NCBI GenBank assembly: GCA_947172645.1
Contig: CAMWBY010000021.1
Location: forward strand, 1-58,029
From: an uncultured Lachnospiraceae bacterium
GTDB lineage: Bacteria > Bacillota > Clostridia > Lachnospirales > Lachnospiraceae
Reading direction: 5' to 3'
Length of the DNA stretch: 58,029 nucleotides
Every line of letters begins with the position of its first letter. Within the stretch, counting starts at the first letter, position 1. This document shows positions 7,973 to 15,234 of the stretch, one piece after another. The notes under the pieces were generated by a model that did not search any database, was not told the origin of the DNA, and saw only the letters and a list, made by a program, of their open reading frames with translations. A program made the translations under genes and the position numbers.

Positions 7973-8542
7973 ATGAAAAGGACAATATTATTTTTATTAT
8001 CGTTTTTGCTTAGTCTTACATTTGTCGGATGCGGACAGGGGCAGGCACAAAGCGGCAGTGGAGTGGAAGAAAATAGCGGAGAACAGGCTATTGAAAACAC
8101 GGGAAGCCATGGGGACAATACGGTAGAGAACGAATCGGAAGAGACGGCATCGGAAGAAACAGATAATAGTATAGAACATATGGAGGATAATACCATGAAA
8201 ATAACAGCAAGGGACACTACATATACGGCGACGCTTGCAGACAACTCATCCGCAGAGGCTTTGAAGGAACTTCTTACTAGGGGACCGCTGACGATTAACA
8301 TGAGCGATTACGCAAGCATGGAAAAAGTTGGACCTATCGGAACGGACTTGCCGAGGAATGACGAACAGATTACGACAGGGGCGGGCGACATTATTCTTTA
8401 CCAGGGCGATTCCCTTGTGATTTACTATGATACAAATTCATGGAATTTTACAAGGATAGGAAAGATTGAGGACGTGACGGGCGAGGAGCTTCTGGAGGCG
8501 TTTGGCGATGGTGACGTGACGATTGCGTTTTCTTTGGAATAG
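7973..8542 (+). CDS. Cyclophilin-like fold lipoprotein
   Basis: A 189-residue lipoprotein with signal peptide and lipobox FVGC (Cys20), an acidic linker (~21-70), then a compact domain from MKITARDTTYTATL to the end. The pattern LPRNDEQITTGAGDIILYQG and IYYDTNSWNFTRIGKI matches the bacterial cyclophilin-like family (Pfam Cyclophil_like), whose molecular role is not established. AGAAAGGAG precedes the start. Usually such domains accompany flavodoxins, as here. The extracellular linker design matches the preceding protein, suggesting both sit on the cell surface. Confidence 0.85.
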   Translation: MKRTILFLLSFLLSLTFVGCGQGQAQSGSGVEENSGEQAIENTGSHGDNTVENESEETASEETDNSIEHMEDNTMKITARDTTYTATLADNSSAEALKELLTRGPLTINMSDYASMEKVGPIGTDLPRNDEQITTGAGDIILYQGDSLVIYYDTNSWNFTRIGKIEDVTGEELLEAFGDGDVTIAFSLE

Positions 8543-8651
8543 TGACTGCCCAAAAACAGGGCATTTTCCACATTGATTTGGAAGGGGTAGTAAATCGTTC
8601 AGCAATAAAGATTGGGCGGAAGAAAAGAAGAATCCGGAAAGAGGAGGCAGC

Positions 8652-9347
8652 ATGGAGGTAAAGGTGAAAATAAAGCGGATACTGGATGTCCTGATGACCA
8701 TAGCACTGTTTTTCCTGATGGGTTATCAGTTTTGGGGCGAAGCAGCCCACGAATGGATTGGGGCAGGGATGTTTGTACTTTTTATTTCCCATCAGATATG
8801 CAATTTGAACTGGTATAAAAGCCTGTTCAGAGGCAGGTATAATGCCATGCGCACAGCCTGGTGCATCATTAACATCCTGACACTTGCGGCAATGCTTGCC
8901 CTAATGTACAGTGGTATCACCATGTCCAGACATGTATTTGCGTTCCTGCCGCTTCGGGGAGGTATGGCGTTGGCAAGGCGGCTGCATATCTTGGGTTCTT
9001 ACTGGGGCTATCTGCTGATGGGCCTGCATCTCGGTCTGCACTGGGGAATGGCTTTGCATGTATTTGGAAAAAAGTTTGCGGTGGAGAAAAAGTATCAGAC
9101 TGCGGGCTTTATCATAAGCCTGCTGATTGCAGCGTATGGAATTTATGCTTTTATCAAAAGGGATTTCCTGACTTACCTGTTTCTGCGCAGTGAATTTGTG
9201 TTTTTAGATTATGGTGAGCCAAGGCTTTTGTTCCTGTGGGATTATTTGGCGCTGATGGGAGCTTGTATTTTTATGGCTCATTATGGTGCAAAACTATTGA
9301 AAAAGACAAGAGATTGTAAACCATGTGGAAAATATGGAGGATTATGA
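8652..9347 (+). CDS. DUF4405-type integral membrane protein
   Basis: A 231-residue membrane protein with about five to six hydrophobic helices (e.g. ILDVLMTIALFFLMGYQFW, IINILTLAAMLALMYSGITM, HILGSYWGYLLMGLHLGLHWGM). The histidine-rich helix pattern (SHQICNLNWY; RRLHILGSYWG; HLGLHWG) is typical of DUF4405 proteins, thought to be cytochrome-b-like, so heme binding and electron transfer to the neighbouring flavodoxin is a reasonable guess, not proven. A strong site GAGGAGG precedes ATG 8652. It lies ~110 bp after the cyclophilin-like gene, in the same direction. Confidence 0.8.
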   Translation: MEVKVKIKRILDVLMTIALFFLMGYQFWGEAAHEWIGAGMFVLFISHQICNLNWYKSLFRGRYNAMRTAWCIINILTLAAMLALMYSGITMSRHVFAFLPLRGGMALARRLHILGSYWGYLLMGLHLGLHWGMALHVFGKKFAVEKKYQTAGFIISLLIAAYGIYAFIKRDFLTYLFLRSEFVFLDYGEPRLLFLWDYLALMGACIFMAHYGAKLLKKTRDCKPCGKYGGL

Positions 9348-9625
9348 TGTTATTTTTCTCGGATTTGACTTTTTCTTCCAGTTCCCGCTGTTCCCCTTTA
9401 TATTCAGCGGACACCTTCAAATGTAATGGCAGCAATTGACTATATTGAAAGTTTCCCTTTCGGTCTATATGCCTTTGCCACGGGACGACATTGAAAAAGG
9501 AATCACAGGACAGCAGCACATCGAGAGAATGATTCATAAAAGCCTTGAAAATTGGCATATCGAACTGCTTTGCATAGCAGCTTTCAAAGGAAAAGTATGA
9601 TGACAGAAAAGCGGAGGAAAACAAA
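9348..9625. other. Gap with possible gene remnant
   Basis: No intact gene is convincing here. On the plus strand, bases ~9447-9597 encode a 50-residue stretch (…PLPRDDIEKGITGQQHIERM…AAFKGKV, stop) without a start codon context, which may be the tail of a decayed gene. A minus-strand ORF of 117 codons covers the same bases but overlaps the end of the DUF4405 gene and has no ribosome site. I recognise neither. Confidence 0.35.
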
Positions 9626-10306
9626 ATGACGAACTATCATGAAACAGACCCGGAATTTATGAGTATCATAGAGCAATTTACATTGGAAGAAGTGGTGAAG
9701 GAGCCAGGACAGGAACTGCCGGAGGAGACACGCTATCTGGCAATTCTTGCCACGTTGTTGGGATGTCAGGGAATCGATGTTTATAAGGAGATGCTTCCGA
9801 GAGCGCTGGATGGCGGCCTGACTCCCGTTATGGTAAAAGAGATGGTATATCAGGCGGTGGATTACCTTGGGATTGGCAGGGTTATGCCGTTTTTATCTGT
9901 TACCAACGATATATTGACCGCGCGGGGCGTCAAGCTGCCGCTTCCTGCGCAGGCGAAGACGACCATGGAAGACAGGTTGGAGAAAGGGGCTAAGGCGCAG
10001 GCGGAGATTTTCGGGGAGCATATGAAGGAAGCCTGGAAAGCAGGGCATATCAACCGTTGGCTGGCGGCGAACTGCTTCGGCGATTATTATACAAGGGGCG
10101 GCTTGGGCCTGAAACAGCGTGAACTGATTACCTTCTGTTTCCTGGCGGCACAGGGCGGCTGTGAACCGCAGCTTACAGCCCATGCGAGAGGAAATATGAA
10201 CCTTGGAAATGACAAGGATTTCCTGACTAGGGTGATATCACAGTGCCTGCCTTATATTGGCTATCCGCGTAGCCTGAATGCGGTAAACTGCGTCAACAAA
10301 GCATAA
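9626..10306 (+). CDS. Carboxymuconolactone decarboxylase-family (AhpD-like) protein
   Basis: A 226-residue cytosolic all-helical protein that reads as two CMD repeats. The first has LAILATLLGCQG and KEMVYQAVDYLG; the second has RELITFCFLAAQGGCEPQLTAHARGNMNLG. CMD proteins act as decarboxylases or as thiol peroxidase partners. Each repeat retains one cysteine rather than a CxxC pair, so classical AhpD disulfide chemistry is doubtful. GCGGAGG lies 8 nt before ATG 9626. It converges with the HxlR gene downstream; HxlR regulators and CMD proteins often travel together in redox or electrophile stress loci. Confidence 0.85.
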   Translation: MTNYHETDPEFMSIIEQFTLEEVVKEPGQELPEETRYLAILATLLGCQGIDVYKEMLPRALDGGLTPVMVKEMVYQAVDYLGIGRVMPFLSVTNDILTARGVKLPLPAQAKTTMEDRLEKGAKAQAEIFGEHMKEAWKAGHINRWLAANCFGDYYTRGGLGLKQRELITFCFLAAQGGCEPQLTAHARGNMNLGNDKDFLTRVISQCLPYIGYPRSLNAVNCVNKA

Positions 10307-10350
10307 AGAATATGCACAAAGGGTTTTTTCAAGGAGGCCGGGCATTTGCG

Positions 10351-10683
10351 CTATGTATTCGCCATGGCTTCCTTGTAAGCGATTCCCCACTCTTCCATGG
10401 AACGGATGATGGGGCGCATGGATTCCCCCAATTCGCTTAGGGCATATTCTACCCGTGGCGGGACTTCCGGATATACTGTCCGCGTGATGATTCCGTCACT
10501 TTCCAGAGAACGCAGGCTGTCAGTCAGCACTTTCTGGCTGATGCCGGCGAGGTCTTTTTTCAGTTCGTTAAACCGCCAGGGACGCACTAGGAGATTGCGC
10601 ATGATAAGCAATTTCCATTTGCTTCCAATCAGAGCTACGGTTGTAGCCACCGGACAGGCGGGCATTTCTTCCTTTGTCAGCAT
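10351..10683 (-). CDS. HxlR-family transcriptional regulator (divergent from RiPP locus)
   Basis: A 110-residue winged-helix protein. Cys10 in the opening MLTKEEMPACPVATTVALIGSKWK block is in the position of the redox-sensing cysteine of YodB/HypR-type HxlR regulators. The body (FNELKKDLAGISQKVLTDSLRSLE, then EVPPRVEYALSELGESM) is typical of the family. GGAGGT precedes the start. It is transcribed away from the repeat-peptide gene, from a TTGACG-17-TATAAT promoter, and the shared 208-bp spacer contains an inverted and a direct repeat. It is therefore the best candidate regulator of the radical SAM locus, possibly responding to thiol or electrophile stress. Confidence 0.93.
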   Translation of the reverse strand: MLTKEEMPACPVATTVALIGSKWKLLIMRNLLVRPWRFNELKKDLAGISQKVLTDSLRSLESDGIITRTVYPEVPPRVEYALSELGESMRPIIRSMEEWGIAYKEAMANT

Positions 10684-10700
10684 ACAAACACCTCCATAAG

Positions 10701-10725
10701 TTCATATTTGAATGTTACATATGAA
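10701..10725. promoter_or_regulatory. Inverted repeat, likely HxlR operator
   Basis: TTCATAT (10701-10707) and ATATGAA (10719-10725) form a perfect 7-bp inverted repeat with 11-bp spacing between the HxlR gene's -10 box and its ribosome site. Position and symmetry fit autoregulation by a dimeric winged-helix protein. Confidence 0.55.
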
Positions 10726-10753
10726 TTATAATCTAATGGGTAAATTCCGTCAA
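10725..10753 (-). promoter_or_regulatory. Promoter of the HxlR gene
   Basis: On the minus strand: -35 TTGACG (10753-10748), 17-bp spacer, -10 TATAAT (10730-10725). Near-consensus sigma-A spacing and sequence. Confidence 0.8.
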
Positions 10754-10770
10754 GTGTGGAAACTTGGGTG

Positions 10771-10804
10771 GGTTATAAAAAAGTGACCAGGTTATAAAAA
10801 AGTG
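10771..10804 (+). promoter_or_regulatory. 15-bp direct repeat upstream of the peptide promoter
   Basis: GGTTATAAAAAAGTG occurs at 10771-10785 and 10790-10804, copies starting 19 bp apart (about two helix turns), just upstream of the candidate -35 box of the repeat-peptide gene. This arrangement suits an activator-binding pair. Confidence 0.6.
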
Positions 10805-10809
10805 CGTAC

Positions 10810-10838
10810 TTGTGAGAAGGAAAAAATCTCTTTATTAT
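10810..10838 (+). promoter_or_regulatory. Candidate promoter of the RiPP operon
   Basis: TTGTGA (10810-10815), 17-bp spacer, TATTAT (10833-10838). Transcription would begin ~45 bp before the peptide start codon. Confidence 0.6.
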
Positions 10839-10891
10839 CATAATCACAGAGAGCAAAAAAATCTCTGAATACTTAAAAGGAGGCCAAAACG

Positions 10892-11098
10892 ATGGCACTT
10901 TCAAATTTGAGCGGATGGAACGAAAACAATGCAGGCTCTGCCTGCGGTGCGTCTGATAAGCCGGCAGCTTGCGGCGCATCTGACAAGCCGGCAGCCTGCG
11001 GCGCGTCTGACAAACCGGCAGCCTGTGGTGCATCTGACAAGCCGGCAGCTTGCGGTGCGTCTGATAAACCTACAGCCTGCGGCGCTTCCGACAAGTAG
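10892..11098 (+). CDS. Six-repeat Cys peptide, radical SAM RiPP precursor (ACGX type)
   Basis: A 68-residue peptide with an excellent ribosome site (AAAAGGAGG, 9 nt before ATG 10892). Residues 1-17 (MALSNLSGWNENNAGSA) would be a short leader. Residues 18-68 are CGASDKPAA repeated, ending in a sixth CGASDK. Every cysteine has an aspartate four residues later (CX3D), the spacing crosslinked by thioether bonds in the ranthipeptide freyrasin. A radical SAM/SPASM gene follows in the same direction. I recall NCBI family names 'ACGX-repeat peptide' and 'radical SAM/SPASM, ACGX system' that would fit; I could not check. No transporter or protease is next to it, so the mature product's fate is unknown. 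Confidence 0.85.
   Translation: MALSNLSGWNENNAGSACGASDKPAACGASDKPAACGASDKPAACGASDKPAACGASDKPTACGASDK
10943..11095 (+). repeat. Tandem 27-bp coding repeat (5.7 units)
   Basis: Five full 27-bp units and one 18-bp unit encode the CGASDK(P A/T A) repeats. The units differ from each other almost only at third codon positions (TGC/TGT, GGT/GGC, GCG/GCA/GCT, GAT/GAC, AAG/AAA), with a single amino acid change (Ala to Thr in unit 5). There are no spacers, so it is not a CRISPR array. Confidence 0.95.
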
Positions 11099-11136
11099 GC
11101 AGTACTGGCATATGGTTGGACTATATCCGACGAGCA

Positions 11137-11171
11137 GCTTCCGGCAGGATTTTCCTGCCGGGAGCGTTTTT
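11137..11171 (+). terminator. Terminator/attenuator between peptide and maturase genes
   Basis: GCTTCCGGCAGGA (11137-11149) pairs with TCCTGCCGGGAGC (11153-11165) around a 3-base loop, followed by GTTTTT. Placed between the precursor and the maturase gene, it should let partial read-through give much more peptide than enzyme, a common RiPP arrangement. Confidence 0.9.
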
Positions 11172-11226
11172 AAACCATTAGAAACGACAATTAGAGGATT
11201 AGGTTGAAAAATAATGAGGTAGACAT

Positions 11227-12279
11227 ATGAGACCATATTTTTCTTTTCAGTGGCATATAACAGACGAATGTGACCAGCGTTGCAGGCACTGCTATATTTT
11301 TTCAGGGGATACATGTAAAAAAATTGATTCCATGAACTGGGAGCAAATGCAGGATACTTTTTATAATTGTCTTGATTTCTGTAAAGTGTATGGCCGCGCG
11401 CCTTATTTTTACATTACAGGCGGAGACCCGATTCTGCATCCTGATTTTTGGAAACTATTAGGACTGCTCCATGAACATAGTGTGGCATTTACCATTCTCG
11501 GGAATCCATTCCATCTGGATGATGGGGTATGTCATAAACTGCGAGCGTTGGGATGTGAGAAGTATCAGCTTTCTCTTGACGGCCTTAGGGAGACTCATGA
11601 CTGGTTTAGGAAGCCGGGCTCTTTTGATTGCACATTGGATAAAATCGCCTGCATTAACCGGGCGGGAATAAGGAGTGTCATTATGACAACCGTTTCTAAA
11701 ACAAACCGCATGGAGCTTCCGGGTATCATCGATGCGGCGGTGGAGGCGGGCGCGAATATCTTTGCCTTCTCCCGGTATGTGCCAAGCGGCGGGAATCTGG
11801 ACGGGGATATGACGCCGGAAGAATACCGTGAATTGCTGGCTGTGTGCGATGAGAAATTTAAAAAATATGAGGCTGAGGGGTGCGATACCTACTTTAATAA
11901 GAAAGACCATCTTTGGACATTGTACGAGTACGAAACAGGGGAATTTAAAATTCCGGAGGACGCAGAGGAGGGGATGATTTATGGCGGTTGTAACTGTGGG
12001 AACTGCCATATCACGATTCTCCCCACCGGCGATGTGTACGCTTGCCGAAGAGTGGCTGAAAGTAAGGTGGGGAGCGTTTTCACGGACAGGCTGGCTGATT
12101 TGTGGGTGACGGATATGGAGAGATACCGTGAGTATGACAGATTCAGCAAATGTGCAAAATGCAGATTATTGGCATTCTGCCGGGGATGTCCGGCGGTGGC
12201 TAAGGGTACGGAAGGAGATTTTTATAGCGCTGACCCACAGTGTTGGGCAGATGAAAACAGCGGACTGTTCCGAAATTGA
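11227..12279 (+). CDS. Radical SAM/SPASM peptide maturase
   Basis: A 350-residue enzyme. Cys15-x3-Cys19-x2-Cys22 binds the SAM-cleaving 4Fe-4S cluster; GGDP (FYITGGDPILHP) follows as the SAM-binding stretch. The C-terminal third is a SPASM domain with many cysteines (GGCNCGNC, GDVYACRR, then KCAKCRLLAFCRGCP and a last PQCW) expected to hold two auxiliary clusters. It starts directly with the radical SAM barrel and has no room for an N-terminal RRE, so leader recognition must be done another way. Expected job: forming thioether or other crosslinks on the CGASD repeats encoded just upstream. GAGGT precedes ATG 11227. Confidence 0.93.
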   Translation: MRPYFSFQWHITDECDQRCRHCYIFSGDTCKKIDSMNWEQMQDTFYNCLDFCKVYGRAPYFYITGGDPILHPDFWKLLGLLHEHSVAFTILGNPFHLDDGVCHKLRALGCEKYQLSLDGLRETHDWFRKPGSFDCTLDKIACINRAGIRSVIMTTVSKTNRMELPGIIDAAVEAGANIFAFSRYVPSGGNLDGDMTPEEYRELLAVCDEKFKKYEAEGCDTYFNKKDHLWTLYEYETGEFKIPEDAEEGMIYGGCNCGNCHITILPTGDVYACRRVAESKVGSVFTDRLADLWVTDMERYREYDRFSKCAKCRLLAFCRGCPAVAKGTEGDFYSADPQCWADENSGLFRN

Positions 12280-12299
12280 GCAGAAAGAGGGGAAGAAGG

Positions 12300-13262
12300 A
12301 TGACAGATATGATGAAAGCGGTAATCATTGAGGTTCCTACAAAAGCGGAGGATGTTATCTTATCAGAATGCCCGGTTCCGGAAGTTATTCCCGGATGGGT
12401 TCTTGTCAGAATCAGGGCTTTCGGTATGAACCATTCTGAACAGATTTTGCGCTTAGATGAAATTCGGGCGGATTATATCAAAAAGCCGATAATACCCGGT
12501 ATAGAATGCGTGGGAGAAATCATAGATTCATCTGATAGCCATTTTAAAAGAGGACAGAAGGTTGCGGCCCTTATGGGCGGCATGGGACGCAGTTTTAACG
12601 GAAGCTATGCGGAATATGCGCTGCTTCCGGAGAATCATGTGTTTGCCGTCTCGTCACAGTTATCATGGGAGAATCTGGCGGCCGTGCCGGAAACTTATTT
12701 TACGGTATGGGGCTCTTTGTTTGAATGCTTGGACTTACAACCATCGGATACTCTGCTTGTCCGAGGAGGCACCTGCGCCCTAGGATATGCGGCAATCCAA
12801 CTTGCAAAGGCCCTTGGATGCAGGGTGATTGCTACCACTCACAGAGAAAATAAGTTGGCTTTATTAGAAGGCGCAGATGAAGCGGTTTTGGATACGGGGA
12901 AGCTTGCAGGAATGTTTCCCGGTGTGACAAAGGCGTTGGAGCTGGTTGGGCCCAAGACGCTATACGACACACTGCGCACGGTGGAAAAGGGTGGAATCGT
13001 CTGTAATACCGGGATATTGGGAGGCGTCTATGCGCTGAACGGTTTTGACCCTATTAAAGACATTCCAAATGGCGTGTATCTGACCGGGTTTTTCAGCAAT
13101 TATCCGACGCAGGAAATAATGGACGCCATTTTTTCTTTTATAGAGGAGCATAGGTTAAAGCCGTCCGTAGGCGCGGTGTTCCCGTTGGGAGATATCAGGG
13201 AAGCGTGCATTGCGTCTGACGGCGGCAAGGTTAACGGCAAGATTGTTGTAACGGTTGCCTGA
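12300..13262 (+). CDS. MDR-family NAD(P)H oxidoreductase, zinc-independent (quinone reductase-like)
   Basis: A 320-residue medium-chain dehydrogenase. The N-terminal GroES-like fold contains GIECVGEI, and the nucleotide-binding fold has RGGTCALGYAAIQLAKALGC (a GxxxxxG variant of the Rossmann loop). The zinc ligands of true alcohol dehydrogenases (GHE…) are missing, so it is of the quinone oxidoreductase branch. It starts 21 bp after the radical SAM gene (AGAGGGG upstream of ATG 12300), so they are very likely co-transcribed. It may supply reducing power, act on the modified peptide, or defend against the same electrophile that an HxlR regulator senses. Confidence 0.85.
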   Translation: MTDMMKAVIIEVPTKAEDVILSECPVPEVIPGWVLVRIRAFGMNHSEQILRLDEIRADYIKKPIIPGIECVGEIIDSSDSHFKRGQKVAALMGGMGRSFNGSYAEYALLPENHVFAVSSQLSWENLAAVPETYFTVWGSLFECLDLQPSDTLLVRGGTCALGYAAIQLAKALGCRVIATTHRENKLALLEGADEAVLDTGKLAGMFPGVTKALELVGPKTLYDTLRTVEKGGIVCNTGILGGVYALNGFDPIKDIPNGVYLTGFFSNYPTQEIMDAIFSFIEEHRLKPSVGAVFPLGDIREACIASDGGKVNGKIVVTVA

Positions 13263-13597
13263 GATATTTAAAAAAGTGAAAGCCTTATTGCCTTTTCAAT
13301 GAAAAGCATATTATTATGAAAGAGGGTAGTTTTGTGCTATGTGAAAAATGAAGAAAGGGCAGTGATAGGCGATGTATAATCCACAGCTGGAAACGTTTAT
13401 CCGCGTGGCAGACGCCGGAAGCTTTAACAAGGCGGCGGAACAGGCGTATATTACGCCTACGGCAGTCTTGAAACAGATTAATCTGCTGAAGGCAGATTTA
13501 GGAGTACGGCTTTTTGAAAGAACCCACAGAGGGCTTTCTTTGACGAAAGCAGGGAGTTCTCTGTATAAAGATACAAAATACATTATCCAGTATTGTA

Positions 13598-14198
<601 letters not shown>

Positions 14199-14249
14199 AT
14201 GTAAATATTTCCGTAAAACGCCGCATTTCGGCGGAAATGCACATCTGCT

Positions 14250-14308
14250 AGTCAGATACAAGTATCTGACTCTTGCGGCATTCGCCAAATTGACATACAA
14301 GTATGTCA
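14250..14308. repeat. Two perfect palindromes sharing an ATACAAGTAT core
   Basis: AGTCAGATAC-AA-GTATCTGACT (14250-14271) and TGACATAC-AA-GTATGTCA (14291-14308) are both perfect inverted repeats with AA at the centre, 19 bp apart. They lie in a gene-free stretch (14199-14458) between gene remnants. They could be operator sites or element-end structures; neither has a T-run to make it a terminator. Confidence 0.6.
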
Positions 14309-14458
14309 GCTTGGTTCAATGCTCGCAGAAAATACAACATATGCGGCTGGCTCATTTGTGGTGAATGGAAACTTGCAGATGTTGTGGTAAAGAAAGTGGG
14401 TGATAGCTCTTTTTATTCGTATCTGTAAACAGTTTAGCACAAAGAAAGGCGGTTGTAT

Positions 14459-14725
14459 ATGGAGATTACATACCATTGAGAAGGCCATTGAGAAGGCGAC
14501 TATCTGATTCCCGACCTGAAACTTTCGGATACAACGGAATATCAGATCGGAAAGTATGGACGGATGAGAAAGCGTTTTTTAGAAGAAAATCATAGAGGCG
14601 CTTATTCGCATATGCTTTTATCGGAAACCTTATGGAAGCATCTTGTGGATATTGATGAAGAATGCAATGAAATGTTGGACAGACTTGTGGGGCAGATGGC
14701 AAAAAATGAGGGTGTGACAGAATAG
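14459..14725 (+). pseudogene. TnpV transposon protein, broken by nonsense codons
   Basis: The frame from ATG 14459 reads MEITYH, stop, EGH, stop, EGDYLIPDLKLSD… through YGRMRKRFLEENHRGAYSHMLLSETLWKHLVDIDEECNEM to the stop at 14725. The body matches TnpV, a small protein of Tn4451-like mobilisable elements. The two early TGA codons arise within a 12-base tandem duplication (CATTGAGAAGGC twice). It marks past mobile DNA here; no other part of that element is nearby. Confidence 0.85.
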
Positions 14726-14901
14726 CTTAAATCCGATGGCTGGCTCTGCTGGCTTCAGAAGATCAATAGCGTCAGAAGCAGTGCTGCACGATCTGATATA
14801 TTCCCTTTAGTTTTATTCTGGCTTTGCACTAAAAATGCCAATGGCGGTATTCTGAAAAAATTAAAATTGGGGATTGATAGGAATTAAAAAATAGCTCATT
14901 A

Positions 14902-15234
14902 TTGACAATAAGAAATGGGTTTTCACCGTACATCTTGCTACGGCTTGCTCGTTTCTTTTTTTATTGCCATGTCAAGGCGGCTATTGCGCTGTTGGAGAAG
15001 TTGATTGCAAGAGTTATGCAGAGGGTGATGGATATGGCAGAAAAAGTTATCGGCAAAGCTGATGATGCCGTAGAGGAAACACCAAAGGAAGCGAAAACAC
15101 CGCCGCAGCCAAAACCTTCCGCACTTGCAAGTAAATATCCCAGCTTAAAAGAGATTGACCGCAGGCTCAAAGACCAGAACAAGGCAATTCAAGATATTGC
15201 CGTTCAAATATCTGGCTTACTTAAAAATGCCTGA
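14902..15234 (+). CDS. Unknown ORF, probable mobile-element remnant
   Basis: A 110-codon frame without a convincing ribosome site. The N-terminus is hydrophobic (ILLRLARFFFYCHV), followed by a helical, then Lys/Pro-rich part (EETPKEAKTPPQPKP) and a charged helix (KEIDRRLKDQNKAI). The last ~10 codons are antisense to the end of the ROK gene, so the natural C-terminus has probably been replaced at a junction. I do not recognise it; its neighbour TnpV suggests element origin. Confidence 0.35.
   Translation: MTIRNGFSPYILLRLARFFFYCHVKAAIALLEKLIARVMQRVMDMAEKVIGKADDAVEETPKEAKTPPQPKPSALASKYPSLKEIDRRLKDQNKAIQDIAVQISGLLKNA

Noticed and set aside
9271..9624. 117-codon minus-strand ORF between DUF4405 and CMD genes
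   Set aside because: Overlaps the 3' end of the DUF4405 gene, no ribosome site, no family recognised; kept only as an uncertain gap.
10943..11095. Possible CRISPR array because of regular 27-bp repeats
   Set aside because: There are no unique spacers; units are contiguous, in frame, and encode a peptide with a strong ribosome site. No cas genes are nearby.
10892..11098. SCIFF or classical sactipeptide identity for the repeat peptide
   Set aside because: The SCIFF pattern of six cysteines in a 45-residue non-repetitive tail is not present; the regular CX3D repeat fits the ACGX/freyrasin-like type better.
10773..11314. Several minus-strand and alternative-frame ORFs across the repeat (e.g. 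10873-11094 and 10901-11314)
   Set aside because: They are by-products of in-phase 27-bp repeats, lack ribosome sites, and the silent-site pattern supports only the 10892 frame.
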